Source: an uncultured Spirochaetales bacterium (GTDB taxonomy: Bacteria; Spirochaetota; Spirochaetia; Sphaerochaetales; Sphaerochaetaceae). Taken from it: DNA of 64,000 nucleotides. The notes under the pieces were generated by a model, which worked only from the letters and a program-made list of their open reading frames with translations, had not been told where the DNA came from and made no database searches. Shown here in pieces: positions 6,947 to 15,561 of the stretch; positions within the stretch are counted from its first letter, which is position 1; every line of letters begins with the position of its first letter. Location of the stretch: positions 1 through 64,000 of the forward strand of contig CASFTW010000001.1 of assembly GCA_949297785.1 (NCBI GenBank). Direction: 5' to 3'. The position numbers and the translations under genes were made by a program.

Positions 6947-7713
6947 TCCTTGACTCCGTAAACCTGCCAGATCCTTCCGTCTCCGGCATTGCTTATATTC
7001 TCTCCTATGTAATTGCCGCATCGGGCCGTATTCAGCGTGAACTTACCTGGAAATGCGGTGCGGGCGGCTTCCATGATTTTGTATGCACACCCTGATATCT
7101 TCTTCCTGTTTCCGGCATCAAGCAGCGGTGCATTGTTCTCAAGCAGCTCCTTCAGCGTCTTTGCCATGCTGTTGATTTCTTCGCTGTTGCCGAGGGATGT
7201 GAAATTCCCGGACACGATGAAAAGCGTGTCATTCTCCTCCTTCTTGAGTTTTGCCATCAGTCTGGAGAGGGTTAGGATGTCATCTTTGCTGTCAAGACTT
7301 GTGAAAAGAGGCAGCAGTGTGCTGTGAGGCGAATTGCATGCGATATAAGGGTAGAAGATCTCAATTGCATATTCTCTTTCAGCATACTCGTCATTGATCT
7401 TCACACCGGGTATCTGCTCGATGTGCACACCTCCCAGAGGAGTGAGAACGTCGCCGGATGAGAGCGTGAAGAGGCATTGCCCCGCATCGGATTCGAAAAC
7501 CTCATTGTGGACAGGGGCAATTATCACGATGCGCCGGGGATTATGGATCAGCGAGAATGCATCCTGATACATGCTGTGAATGAACTCAAGACTTGAATGG
7601 GGAAGCAGAATGAGAGAAGGGGTGTGTCCTTCCTTCTGCTCGCATTTGCAGTAACCGAGAAGCTCATTCCTGTCAGACGGGTAGTACAGATCCATGAAGT
7701 ATGATGGTTTCAA
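6943..7713 (-). CDS. Memo-like (AmmeMemoRadiSam protein B family) protein
   Basis: 256 residues. The order LPHSSLEFIHSMYQDAF (near 37), RRIVIIAPVHNEVF (near 60), SGNFTSLG (near 168) and TARCGNYIG (near 229) follows the Memo family, which keeps two histidines and one cysteine as a metal site. Here they would be the H of LPHSS, the H of APVHN and the C of ARCGN. The usual PHAGY and SSDFSHY forms are altered. The start is a TTG overlapping the previous stop by four bases, with GGAGGAG just upstream. Its AMMECR1 and radical-SAM partners are not in the window. The activity is unknown. Confidence 0.68.
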   Translation of the reverse strand: MKPSYFMDLYYPSDRNELLGYCKCEQKEGHTPSLILLPHSSLEFIHSMYQDAFSLIHNPRRIVIIAPVHNEVFESDAGQCLFTLSSGDVLTPLGGVHIEQIPGVKINDEYAEREYAIEIFYPYIACNSPHSTLLPLFTSLDSKDDILTLSRLMAKLKKEENDTLFIVSGNFTSLGNSEEINSMAKTLKELLENNAPLLDAGNRKKISGCAYKIMEAARTAFPGKFTLNTARCGNYIGENISNAGDGRIWQVYGVKE

Positions 7714-9116
7714 TTCTTCTCCTCCTTGCTTAAAAGTAGTCTTTTGATTCTTTCTTCGTCTAGTGTAACATAAAGATTTTTCTCATTTGTCGGAACGACA
7801 AGCCCGAGTTTACCGTCTTTCACACGGCGCAGATACTTTACTTTCGTGTAGTAAAGGTCCGCCTTGCCCTGCGTTTTGGCCTTTGAATAATGAATTGCAA
7901 GGCATCCGGCATCAAGCAGGACGTCAAGCGGAATTGACTTGTCCTTTTTGCCCCTGATGATCACATAGCCTCCGGCATAGTCTCTCGTATGAAGCCATGT
8001 GTCGCCGCTTCGTGCATTCCTGCGCAGCAGTGTGTCGTTTTCCTTTGCATTGCGGCCGACAAGAATCTCAAAGCCGGAACTCTCAAAGCGCAGACCGGCT
8101 TCAAGGGGAGTTTTCTTTACTGATGTCTGGCTGCCCCTGAGGCTTTTCGTCAGTTCTCTGAGATCGTGTTCCTGCCGGCTTGTCAGCTCTTCATGGAATT
8201 TCCTTTTCTCTTCCAGTCTGGATTCAAGATTCTTCTGTTCCTCCGCTGCGCTGATATAAATCCTTTCTTCTCTTTTGTATTTCTGGTAAAAGGCGTTTAT
8301 GTTTCCGCTCACGCTCAATGACGGATCGAGTGAGATCCTGACCTGAGAACCGCTGAAGTCCGTAAGAAGAACGCTGCTTTCCCCTTTTCTGACCATATAT
8401 GAGAATGATGAGAGCAGGTCGGCGCTTTCCTTGTAGGACTCATATGAAGAAGATCTTCTGACCCGTTCCCTCACATCTCTCAGCTGACTTTCAAGCGCGC
8501 TTATTTCCTTTCTCGTCTGTTCTTCAAGCTGATGATAGGCCGCATCCGTCTTTTCTTCCCTGACAGCGTTGCTGTAATAACGGTCAATGTAGGAATTGAA
8601 GCTTTCTCCTTCCCACTGGCGCACGGGAAACCGTTCCTCATCCCAGGCTTTCGCTTCTTCCGCATTGTAAGCCCAGCCTCGCTCTTCACCGCGTTTTGGA
8701 CGTCTCATGAGGACTTCAAGGATTATGTCATCACCGTCCGTGATGATCACGTTGCTGCCCGGGCCGGAGAAGAACCGGAAGTAGATTCTCCTGACTTCAC
8801 CGGCCTTCACAAGCGTGAAATAGAAGACTCGTTCGCCTTCAATCTGCCTTACTTCCGTTATCCTGCTGCCGGTGATGTTTGCCCTCATGTACTGCGTGAA
8901 TCGCTGTGCCTTGTCACTTTTTTTCCTCATTATCCCGGTCCTGCAGAAATGCTGGGTTCTGGTTCCTATCTCAAAATAGAGGAGGAAAGCCTTCTCCTCT
9001 TTTGAGAACATGGAAAACGTGAAGCTGTGGTAATCATGTTCACTGACTTTCTGAATGAAGCTGTCTTTCAGACTGAGTTCGCTCAGCAGCAGTCTTATTT
9101 CATTGCTGTTCAACAT
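7710..9116 (-). CDS. rqcH: NFACT family protein, RqcH/FbpA-like
   Basis: 468 residues from the ATG at 9116, with GGAGGT seven bases upstream; the start overlaps folC by 17 bases. The N-terminal NFACT-N domain has RFFSGPGSNVIITDGDD near 115. A charged coiled coil follows (about 190-330), and the C-terminal NFACT-R domain is recognised by LLRRNARSGDTWLHTRDYAGG near 370 and AGCLAIHYSKAKTQGKADLYY. RqcH binds stalled 50S-peptidyl-tRNA complexes and recruits tRNA-Ala for Ala-tailing; some relatives were named fibronectin-binding proteins. Cytoplasmic ribosome rescue is the likeliest role. Confidence 0.85.
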   Translation of the reverse strand: MLNSNEIRLLLSELSLKDSFIQKVSEHDYHSFTFSMFSKEEKAFLLYFEIGTRTQHFCRTGIMRKKSDKAQRFTQYMRANITGSRITEVRQIEGERVFYFTLVKAGEVRRIYFRFFSGPGSNVIITDGDDIILEVLMRRPKRGEERGWAYNAEEAKAWDEERFPVRQWEGESFNSYIDRYYSNAVREEKTDAAYHQLEEQTRKEISALESQLRDVRERVRRSSSYESYKESADLLSSFSYMVRKGESSVLLTDFSGSQVRISLDPSLSVSGNINAFYQKYKREERIYISAAEEQKNLESRLEEKRKFHEELTSRQEHDLRELTKSLRGSQTSVKKTPLEAGLRFESSGFEILVGRNAKENDTLLRRNARSGDTWLHTRDYAGGYVIIRGKKDKSIPLDVLLDAGCLAIHYSKAKTQGKADLYYTKVKYLRRVKDGKLGLVVPTNEKNLYVTLDEERIKRLLLSKEEKN

Positions 9117-10431
9117 TGAGAATACCTCCGAAACGGCTGGCAAGGTAGAAGGAGCCTGCTATGAGCACGGCAGAGCTGTCACTGACAGCTTCATCAAGCG
9201 CACTGCGGCTATTTTCTTCATACACCACGATATTGTCGTCACTTTTCATTGCAAGCGCCTTTTCATATATGCTCCTGCTGCTGCTTTTCCTGAATGAGTC
9301 CGGTTTTGAGATCACAACTTTCCTGAATGAGGCGAGTATGATGGAAAGCATGCCTTCAATATCCTTTCCGTCGATAGCGGCGAATATGCAGGCATTGCTG
9401 TCTTTATGCGGATAAAGAGCCGTGAATGATGAGACTGTATGCATTGCCGAGACTTTCGTATGACATACATCCATAACGACCGGTTTGCCTTTATAGCGGT
9501 GCATCTCGAAACGTCCTGGAAGGGATGCCGTCTCCACGGCTTTCTCGCTCTTCCCCTGTACGTAGAAACCGAGTCTGCGGGCAGCAAGAAGGGCAAGCGC
9601 CGCATTTTCCGCCTGCACCTCGCCGCGCATTGAAAGCACAAGGGATGCATTATAGCCGTCGGCAAATGAAAAGGAACAGACTTCACCGCATTCCTTCGTA
9701 TCGGTCTGAAGCGACATCAGCTCATCTGAGAGGGAGTACAGAAGTGCATTCTGTCTTTCTGCTTCCTTTTTCATCACTTCCATTGCATCCATCCTGAGTA
9801 TTGAGAGGAAGACCGGTCTGTTCTTTTTTATGATCTTGCTTTTTTCGGTTGCGATCTTCTCGATCGTGCCACCCAGTACATTGGTATGCTCAAGTTCAAT
9901 CGGCGTGATTACCGAGGCAACCGGGTTAAGGGTGTTTGTTGCATCCAGCCTTCCGCCGAGTCCTGTTTCAATGACCGCATATTCACAGCCGGCTGCCTCG
10001 AAAAGCATGTAGGCATATGCTGTGTAAAGCTCGAATGTGGAGGGTTTTTCCTGCCCGTATTCAGGCGGAAGCGAAAAGTTCCTTACAGTTTTTTCCAGTC
10101 TGTCTGCACATCTGATTAGCAGAGAGTCGTCAAAGAAAGTGCCGTTTAGGGAAAAGCGTTCCCTGTAGTCACTCAGATGAGGGGAAAGGTACAGTCCTGT
10201 CCTGTATCCGGCCGCCGTGAGCAGGGCGGAGAGATAGCAGCATGTCGAACCTTTTCCCTTGCTTCCCGCAACATGCACTGCCTTGAATGATTCTTCCGGA
10301 TGGGACAGTGCGTCAAGCAGCAGGCTCATCCGCTCAAGACGCGCTTCGCGCAGAATGCCCGGTGTGGAAGTCTGCATGTATGAAAATGAATCAAGATAGG
10401 ATGTGACTTCCCCGAATGACGAAAAACTCAT
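9100..10431 (-). CDS. folC: Folylpolyglutamate/dihydrofolate synthase
   Basis: 443 residues. It adds glutamate to folates with ATP. The Mur-ligase-like P-loop is GSKGKGST (56-63), and AVIETGLGGRLDATN near 148 plus the C-terminal domain fit FolC. The ATG at 10431 is preferred over an upstream codon at 10467, because a complete promoter (TTGATT, 17 bp, TAAACT) ends seven bases before it and no Shine-Dalgarno sequence is present. It leads a four-gene overlapping operon with the NFACT, Memo-like and pseudokinase-like genes. Confidence 0.9.
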   Translation of the reverse strand: MSFSSFGEVTSYLDSFSYMQTSTPGILREARLERMSLLLDALSHPEESFKAVHVAGSKGKGSTCCYLSALLTAAGYRTGLYLSPHLSDYRERFSLNGTFFDDSLLIRCADRLEKTVRNFSLPPEYGQEKPSTFELYTAYAYMLFEAAGCEYAVIETGLGGRLDATNTLNPVASVITPIELEHTNVLGGTIEKIATEKSKIIKKNRPVFLSILRMDAMEVMKKEAERQNALLYSLSDELMSLQTDTKECGEVCSFSFADGYNASLVLSMRGEVQAENAALALLAARRLGFYVQGKSEKAVETASLPGRFEMHRYKGKPVVMDVCHTKVSAMHTVSSFTALYPHKDSNACIFAAIDGKDIEGMLSIILASFRKVVISKPDSFRKSSSRSIYEKALAMKSDDNIVVYEENSRSALDEAVSDSSAVLIAGSFYLASRFGGILNVEQQ

Positions 10432-10438
10432 GAAAAGA

Positions 10439-10467
10439 AGTTTAGCCAAAGACGGGTTTACAATCAA
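10439..10467 (-). promoter_or_regulatory. folC operon promoter, leaderless type
   Basis: On the minus strand: TTGATT (10467-10462), a 17-bp spacer, TAAACT (10444-10439), then seven bases to the ATG at 10431. A Shine-Dalgarno sequence is absent. Confidence 0.7.
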
Positions 10468-10548
10468 GTTTTGTCTTCTGCTTGCCCGTTTCCGTCTTCC
10501 GAGGTTTTATACAGTATTACGCAATTTGAAAATGTGTAAGGAAAAATA

Positions 10549-10577
10549 TTGAACAATAGGAATTATGTTAATAGAAT
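10549..10577 (+). promoter_or_regulatory. Promoter for acyl-CoA synthetase gene
   Basis: TTGAAC at 10549-10554, 17 bp, TAGAAT at 10572-10577. The start should be near 10584; GGAGAG precedes the ATG at 10604. Confidence 0.65.
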
Positions 10578-10603
10578 AAGGTAAAAAGTTCGGAGAGAAA
10601 TAT

Positions 10604-12343
10604 ATGGCATTCAAAGTACCCAATCCAGATGCATTCGCATTCCTTGACCAGTACAGGGGAAAGGATTTTTCCGGCACCTGGCCTACAGTTGTGGAGATGT
10701 TTGAGATCTCCTGCAAGAGATTCGGTGACCGTCCTTGTTTCAAGGCCTTCCATCCGAAAGAATTGTTCCTCACATACAATGAAGTGAGACAGAAAGTTCT
10801 GCAGATCAGCAATTATCTGCTTTCAACCGGCGTGAAGAAAGGCGATAAGATCGCGGTTTCCGGCAAGAACAGTCCTGAATGGGCAATCGCCTATCTGGCA
10901 GTGCTTTATGCCGGTGCAATCGTGGTTCCTCTTGACATCACGTACAACGATACCGACATGGAGACCCTCATGGCATTCGGAGGCGTGAGCAGGATCTTCA
11001 TTGACAGCGACAGAGTCGACAATGTAGGAACGAAGACCGGAAAGGTCAGCCTGGTCGAAAAATATTCGCTTGAGGAAGGAAACAAGAACTATCCTTATCT
11101 TTTCAGCCTCAGTGCCGAGGGAAAATTCACTGCAGAGAAGGCAGTGGAAGATGATGTTGCGGCAATTCTCTTCACATCCGGAACAACCGGCACTCCGAAG
11201 GGTGTTCAGCTCACGCATAAGAACCTTGTGTCGGACTGCTATCAGGCACAGCTTCTCATGAAGCTTTATCCGGAAGATGTATTCTATGCGATTCTTCCCC
11301 TGCATCATGCATATACCATGCTGGCTGTTTTCTTTGAGACCATTTCCTGCGGTGCCTCCTGTGTATTCGGCAAGAGACTCATCGTTCCTCAGGTTCTCAA
11401 GGAACTCAAGATGGGCAAGGTGACAATGTTCCTTGCAGTTCCGTTGCTTTTCAACAAACTGCTTTCCGCTCTCATGAACGGAGTAAGGAAGAAGGGTATT
11501 GTCGTTTACGGTCTTATCAGGGCAATGATGGGTGTTTCCGGATTCCTCAAGAAGAGACTGCACATCAATGTCGGCAAGAAATGGTTCACTTTCCTTTTGA
11601 AGCAGCTTTCCCTTGAAAACGCCAGAATCTGCATCTGCGGCGGAGGACCTCTTCCTCCTTCAACCTTCAAGATGTTCAACGAGCTCGGAATTGACTTCGT
11701 CCAGGGTTACGGCCTCACCGAGACAAGCCCGATCACGCACCTGAATCCTGTCGAGGCCTATGATGAGGATTCCGTCGGTCATGTCATTCCGGGTCTTGAA
11801 GTGAAGATCGTGGATCCTGACAGCGAAGGAAACGGCGTCATATATATCAGAGGCAGTGTCGTCATGAAGGGCTATTACAACAATGAGGAAGCGACACGCG
11901 AAGTCCTCAGTGAGGACGGATGGCTCAACACAGGTGATGTCGGACACCAGAGGGACGGTTATCTCTATCTCACGGGAAGGGCAAAGAATGTCATCGTCAC
12001 TGAAGGCGGCAAGAATGTGTTCCCTGAGGAGATTGAGGACCACTTCCAGCTTCATTATGATGTCGATCAGATCTGTGTCTGCGGTTATGTGATTGATGCA
12101 AAGGACAAGAGTGAAGGCATTGCAGCCGTCATCTATCCTTCTGCTGATGCTCTCAAGGTCCATCCCGATGATATCGAGAAACATATCAACTCGATTGTCT
12201 CTCTTGTGAATAAGGAGCTTCAGAGCTATAAGAAGATAACCAAGGTCATTATCGCAAAGGAGCCTCTTGCCATGACTTCGACGAAGAAGATCAAGAGATT
12301 CGAGGTTGAGAAAGCTTATAAAAACGAGCTCAACAAGGCCTGA
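10604..12343 (+). CDS. AMP-dependent long-chain fatty-acid--CoA ligase
   Basis: 579 residues. Members activate fatty acids to acyl-AMP and then acyl-CoA. Motifs: FTSGTTGTPKGVQLTHKN (near 189-206), GYGLTETSP near 368, GWLNTGDVG near 438, and the C-terminal K-containing KIKRFEV. The protein has no signal peptide and is probably membrane-associated in the cytoplasm. It has its own promoter and is closed by a terminator (12365-12394). A second, more distant relative is at 18269-20083. Host- or diet-derived fatty acid use is plausible but the substrate length is not shown by the sequence. Confidence 0.85.
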   Translation: MAFKVPNPDAFAFLDQYRGKDFSGTWPTVVEMFEISCKRFGDRPCFKAFHPKELFLTYNEVRQKVLQISNYLLSTGVKKGDKIAVSGKNSPEWAIAYLAVLYAGAIVVPLDITYNDTDMETLMAFGGVSRIFIDSDRVDNVGTKTGKVSLVEKYSLEEGNKNYPYLFSLSAEGKFTAEKAVEDDVAAILFTSGTTGTPKGVQLTHKNLVSDCYQAQLLMKLYPEDVFYAILPLHHAYTMLAVFFETISCGASCVFGKRLIVPQVLKELKMGKVTMFLAVPLLFNKLLSALMNGVRKKGIVVYGLIRAMMGVSGFLKKRLHINVGKKWFTFLLKQLSLENARICICGGGPLPPSTFKMFNELGIDFVQGYGLTETSPITHLNPVEAYDEDSVGHVIPGLEVKIVDPDSEGNGVIYIRGSVVMKGYYNNEEATREVLSEDGWLNTGDVGHQRDGYLYLTGRAKNVIVTEGGKNVFPEEIEDHFQLHYDVDQICVCGYVIDAKDKSEGIAAVIYPSADALKVHPDDIEKHINSIVSLVNKELQSYKKITKVIIAKEPLAMTSTKKIKRFEVEKAYKNELNKA

Positions 12344-12364
12344 TGAGGCGCAGAGCATATTGCA

Positions 12365-12394
12365 AAGCCTATCCTGTCTGGGGTAGGCTTTTTT
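12365..12394 (+). terminator. Terminator after the acyl-CoA synthetase
   Basis: Stem AAGCCTATCC with GGGTAGGCTT, a six-base loop and six T. It separates the synthetase from yhbY. Confidence 0.75.
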
Positions 12395-12412
12395 AATGTA
12401 TAAGGAACGATT

Positions 12413-12727
12413 ATGGAATTAACAAGTCAGCAGAGAGCCTTTCTGAGATCTTCGGCACAGACGATGAAGCCAGTTGTGATGGTCGGAAAGGATGGAGAGA
12501 GTGATGAGGTTGTCTCAGCTTTGGATGAAGCACTGGCGCATCATGAGCTTGTCAAAGTGCGTTTCCAGTCTCATAAGGATGAGACTTCTTCGATTGCAGC
12601 TTCTCTTGCACAGCGCACGGCTTCTTCTCTTATTGCCGTGACGGGATTCACCGCTGTTTACTACAGGCCGGCAGATAAGAAGGAAGAGCGGCGCTACAAT
12701 TTGAAAACACTGGAAATCAACTGGTGA
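12413..12727 (+). CDS. yhbY: YhbY family RNA-binding (CRM domain) protein
   Basis: 104 residues, one CRM domain. YhbY proteins associate with pre-50S ribosomal particles. MELTSQQRAFLRSSAQTMKP at the start, VVMVGKDGESDEVV (the GxxG-type loop at 25-28) and VKVRFQ near 47 are typical. AAGGAA lies about seven bases before the ATG. A bidirectional-looking terminator follows at 12732-12772. Confidence 0.9.
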   Translation: MELTSQQRAFLRSSAQTMKPVVMVGKDGESDEVVSALDEALAHHELVKVRFQSHKDETSSIAASLAQRTASSLIAVTGFTAVYYRPADKKEERRYNLKTLEINW

Positions 12728-12731
12728 AAGC

Positions 12732-12772
12732 AAAGCCGGGAATGAGATTCTCCTCACACCCGGCTTTCATTT
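12732..12772 (+). terminator. Terminator between yhbY and pfp
   Basis: Nine-base stem AAAGCCGGG with CCCGGCTTT, an 18-base loop and a T-rich end. It lies in the 63-bp gap between convergent genes and may work in both directions. Confidence 0.7.
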
Positions 12773-12790
12773 TTCCATGATGTCCGTATC

Positions 12791-14449
12791 TTACTTTGAC
12801 TGCTCAAGAACGAGTGTCTTTGTGGTTATGTCACATACTTCCTCAGGTCCGTAATACTGGATTGCACCCGGGAACGTGAAGCATGTTTCCTTTTCCCATG
12901 TCTTTCTGTGTTCCTCGAAATACCTGAACGGCTTTCCTTCGAGTTCAACAAGGGCCTTCCTTATAACAGGCTTGTATTCACCGTGACGGCGTTCGATGTT
13001 CATCATCTTTGTTATCGGGATGCCTCCGGCTTTCCAGTTTGCAGGACCTTCACTGAGACCTGTGACGACAGACATGTAGCCGGTCAGGCCGTTTGCAATG
13101 AGCAGAAATGCGTTATAACCGAGTGAATAGCAGTAGTCGGCATCGAAATTGGACGGGAATGCACAGCGTCCTTCATAACCGAAGAAGTGGTTGAGTGCAT
13201 TGAACTTTCCGCTGTATTTTCCTTCCTTCTTCCTTCTTGCAAGTTCTTCTGAAACCATTGTGATGAGAAGCTTTTCTGTCTCGATCCTGCTGACCTGTAC
13301 ATTTCCGTGCGGGTCTCTGTCCATGAGAAGCTGTTTCTGTATATCTGAGGGGAGGGAGGCAAAGACCTTTCTGCTGTTCTCGCTGAGCTTTGCTGATATG
13401 AAAGCTGTCTGTGCTTCGAATGAGGTGAGTGTGGAATATTCCTTTTCATTCTGTGCAAGCAGGTCATTGAGCTCGCTGATGAGAACCTTGACCTCGGGAA
13501 TGAATTCGATAAGTCCTTCAGGAATGATCGCGACACCGAAGTTGCAGCCTTCATCTGCGCGCAGTGCCACGACATCGGCAATGTAGTTCACGATGTCCAT
13601 CATGCTCTGCTTCTTTGCTTCCACCTCTTCACCGATCAGACAGATGTTCGGCTGGCATTCAAGTGCGCATTCAAGTGCGATATGGCTGGCAGAACGTCCC
13701 ATTACCTTGATGAAATGCCAGTACTTTCTCGCAGATGCGGCATCCCTTTCAATATTTCCGATAAGCTCGCTGTATGTCTTGCAGGCTGTATCAAAACCGA
13801 AAGAAGTTTCAATCACGTCATTCTTCAGATCTCCGTCGATGGTCTTCGGACAGCCGATCACCTGGATTCCTGCATTCTGGGATGCGAAGTATTCCGCAAG
13901 AACTGCAGCATTGGTATTGGAATCATCGCCGCCGATGATCACGATGGCGTTGAGAGAGTGCTTTTTCGCAACCTCTCCTGCAACCTTGAACTGTTCGACT
14001 GTCTCGAGTTTGGTGCGTCCTGAACCGATGATGTCGAATCCACCTGTATTTCTGTATTCATTGATGAACTCATCGGTGAATTCGACGCAGTCATCTTCAA
14101 GAAGACCGCTCGGACCGCCTTTGAAGCCGAGGAGAACGTTATCCTTTCCGGCTTTCTTGAGTGCATCATAAAGACCTGTGATGACATTGTGTCCGCCCGG
14201 AGCCTGTCCGCCTGAAAGGATTACGCCGACAACATGCTTTCTGTTCTCGGCTTTGCTTGGTGCTGCGAGGAAGGAAATTTCCTTCATTCCGTATGTATGG
14301 GGAAACATTTCTCTGATCTTGTCCTGATCGGAAACGGACTGTGTGGCCTTGCCGTATTCAATCGCGACATGACTGATGTCATTCTGGAGAATCTTCGGCA
14401 GCTTCGGCTGGTAGCCGTAGCGTGCTTTCTGTAAAGGTGAAATTGTCAT
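12791..14449 (-). CDS. pfp: PPi-dependent 6-phosphofructokinase
   Basis: 552 residues, the length of the long (plant beta-like) PPi-PFK class. It makes fructose 1,6-bisphosphate with pyrophosphate, and the reaction is reversible. Residues that mark PPi use are visible: GGDDSN (173-178) where ATP enzymes have GGDGS, and PKTIDGDL (201-208) where they have PGTIDND. MGRSASH is at 250-256. AAGGAG stands nine bases before the ATG. PPi-based glycolysis is common in spirochaetes. Neighbours on both sides are unrelated. Confidence 0.94.
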   Translation of the reverse strand: MTISPLQKARYGYQPKLPKILQNDISHVAIEYGKATQSVSDQDKIREMFPHTYGMKEISFLAAPSKAENRKHVVGVILSGGQAPGGHNVITGLYDALKKAGKDNVLLGFKGGPSGLLEDDCVEFTDEFINEYRNTGGFDIIGSGRTKLETVEQFKVAGEVAKKHSLNAIVIIGGDDSNTNAAVLAEYFASQNAGIQVIGCPKTIDGDLKNDVIETSFGFDTACKTYSELIGNIERDAASARKYWHFIKVMGRSASHIALECALECQPNICLIGEEVEAKKQSMMDIVNYIADVVALRADEGCNFGVAIIPEGLIEFIPEVKVLISELNDLLAQNEKEYSTLTSFEAQTAFISAKLSENSRKVFASLPSDIQKQLLMDRDPHGNVQVSRIETEKLLITMVSEELARRKKEGKYSGKFNALNHFFGYEGRCAFPSNFDADYCYSLGYNAFLLIANGLTGYMSVVTGLSEGPANWKAGGIPITKMMNIERRHGEYKPVIRKALVELEGKPFRYFEEHRKTWEKETCFTFPGAIQYYGPEEVCDITTKTLVLEQSK

Positions 14450-14545
14450 TTTTTCGACTCCTTGTTCTTGTACTGAATGAAATCATACAGATTAATAGAA
14501 AGAATTGCTAGAATACTTTTGCCAAACTTAATATGCTGGGAGTAT

Positions 14546-15079
14546 ATGAGCCTGAATATACTTGTTGATGCTGATTCCATGCTGCCGGCCATGAGGGCGA
14601 TCATACTGCGCAGGGCAGTGAAGGGCAATATTGAGACTGTCTTCGCATCTGATCGTCTTCTGAAGGATGTTGAGGAAGCCGTGAAGAACCATACAGCCCA
14701 GCTGAGGGCTCCGCTGCGTCAGGTACTCGACAAAACCGAGATCAGGAAAGTCAGAAGCAGTATAAGGATGGCCATCGTTCCGCAGGGAAAGGATTCTGCC
14801 GATGACTATATAGTCTCTCTTGCTGATGAGAATTCCCTTGTGATCAGCCATGACATCCCGCTTCTCTCCCGCGTCATAGAAAAAGGCGCCGCTGCGATTG
14901 ATGACAGGGGAAATGTCTACACAAAGGAAAACATAAGAACAAGACTGAGCGAAAGGGATGTCAACGGAATACTCAGGCAGATGCAGGTGTTTGACGGAAA
15001 GACAAAACGCTTTGATGCCAGGACAGTCGAAAAGTTCGCAAATGCCTTTGACAGCATGATCACATCTCTTTCTGTTTAG
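14546..15079 (+). CDS. YaiI/YqxD family (DUF188) protein
   Basis: 177 residues from the ATG at 14546. LNILVDADSMLPAM at the start and SADDYIVSLADENSLVISHDIPL near 90 match the DUF188 family, a PIN-like fold of unknown activity. The family's usual DADACP is changed to DADSML, so the cysteine and proline are missing. An upstream in-frame start at 14477 would add 23 residues that do not fit the family. A weak -35/-10 pair (TAGAAT, 17 bp, TATGCT) lies just upstream, together with GGGAG. Confidence 0.78.
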   Translation: MSLNILVDADSMLPAMRAIILRRAVKGNIETVFASDRLLKDVEEAVKNHTAQLRAPLRQVLDKTEIRKVRSSIRMAIVPQGKDSADDYIVSLADENSLVISHDIPLLSRVIEKGAAAIDDRGNVYTKENIRTRLSERDVNGILRQMQVFDGKTKRFDARTVEKFANAFDSMITSLSV

Positions 15080-15120
15080 AAATTAGCCGGATTACATGAA
15101 ATTTTTGTATATGAAGGTGT

Positions 15121-15561
15121 ATGACAAAGTTTTATGTGTTTTCGAATCTCAAAGCAAAGGAAATGATTGAAGCTGCAGGCTACAGATGCGTGATGCTGGA
15201 AAGCCGGGAGGAAAGACTGAGGAGAACAGTCGCACTGCAGATCCGCCGTGAAAACGATATTGAGAACATAAGCGGTTTTGTGAACACTCTCAGCAGTACA
15301 TACTGTGTCTATCTTATATTCATGCCGCAGGAGATGAAGGAATGTGAGCTCGTCTCAGATCTGGATGGCCGCTATCTGACAGGGAGGGAGACTGAATTCA
15401 TCACGCATGTGCTGAATGATGATGTTGTGAAGAAAACCTGCATTGAGATGGGCCTGTCGCGGAGCGGCTATTACAAGATGCTCAAAAAAATACTCGGCAG
15501 GCTTAATCTCAAGACTGCCGAGCAGCTTCATTCATGGGCGCTTCTGCACCTGTCTGTTTAG
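15121..15561 (+). CDS. LuxR-type helix-turn-helix protein
   Basis: 146 residues. The C-terminal part LTGRETEFITHVLNDD, then MGLSRSGYYKMLKKILGRL and HSWALLHL, follows a GerE/LuxR DNA-binding domain (LTxRExEV ... recognition helix ... KL). The N-terminal 75 residues are not a recognisable receiver or ligand domain. It is therefore a short transcription factor without a known input. It has AAGG before the ATG and a TATATG box seven bases upstream, so leaderless expression is possible. Its stop overlaps that of asnS (TTAG). Confidence 0.65.
   Translation: MTKFYVFSNLKAKEMIEAAGYRCVMLESREERLRRTVALQIRRENDIENISGFVNTLSSTYCVYLIFMPQEMKECELVSDLDGRYLTGRETEFITHVLNDDVVKKTCIEMGLSRSGYYKMLKKILGRLNLKTAEQLHSWALLHLSV

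Noticed and set aside
10823-11563. Long minus-strand frames in the acyl-CoA synthetase (also 11660-12358)
   Set aside because: Antisense shadows of a well-supported enzyme; the protein products are rich in H, C and R without any domain pattern.
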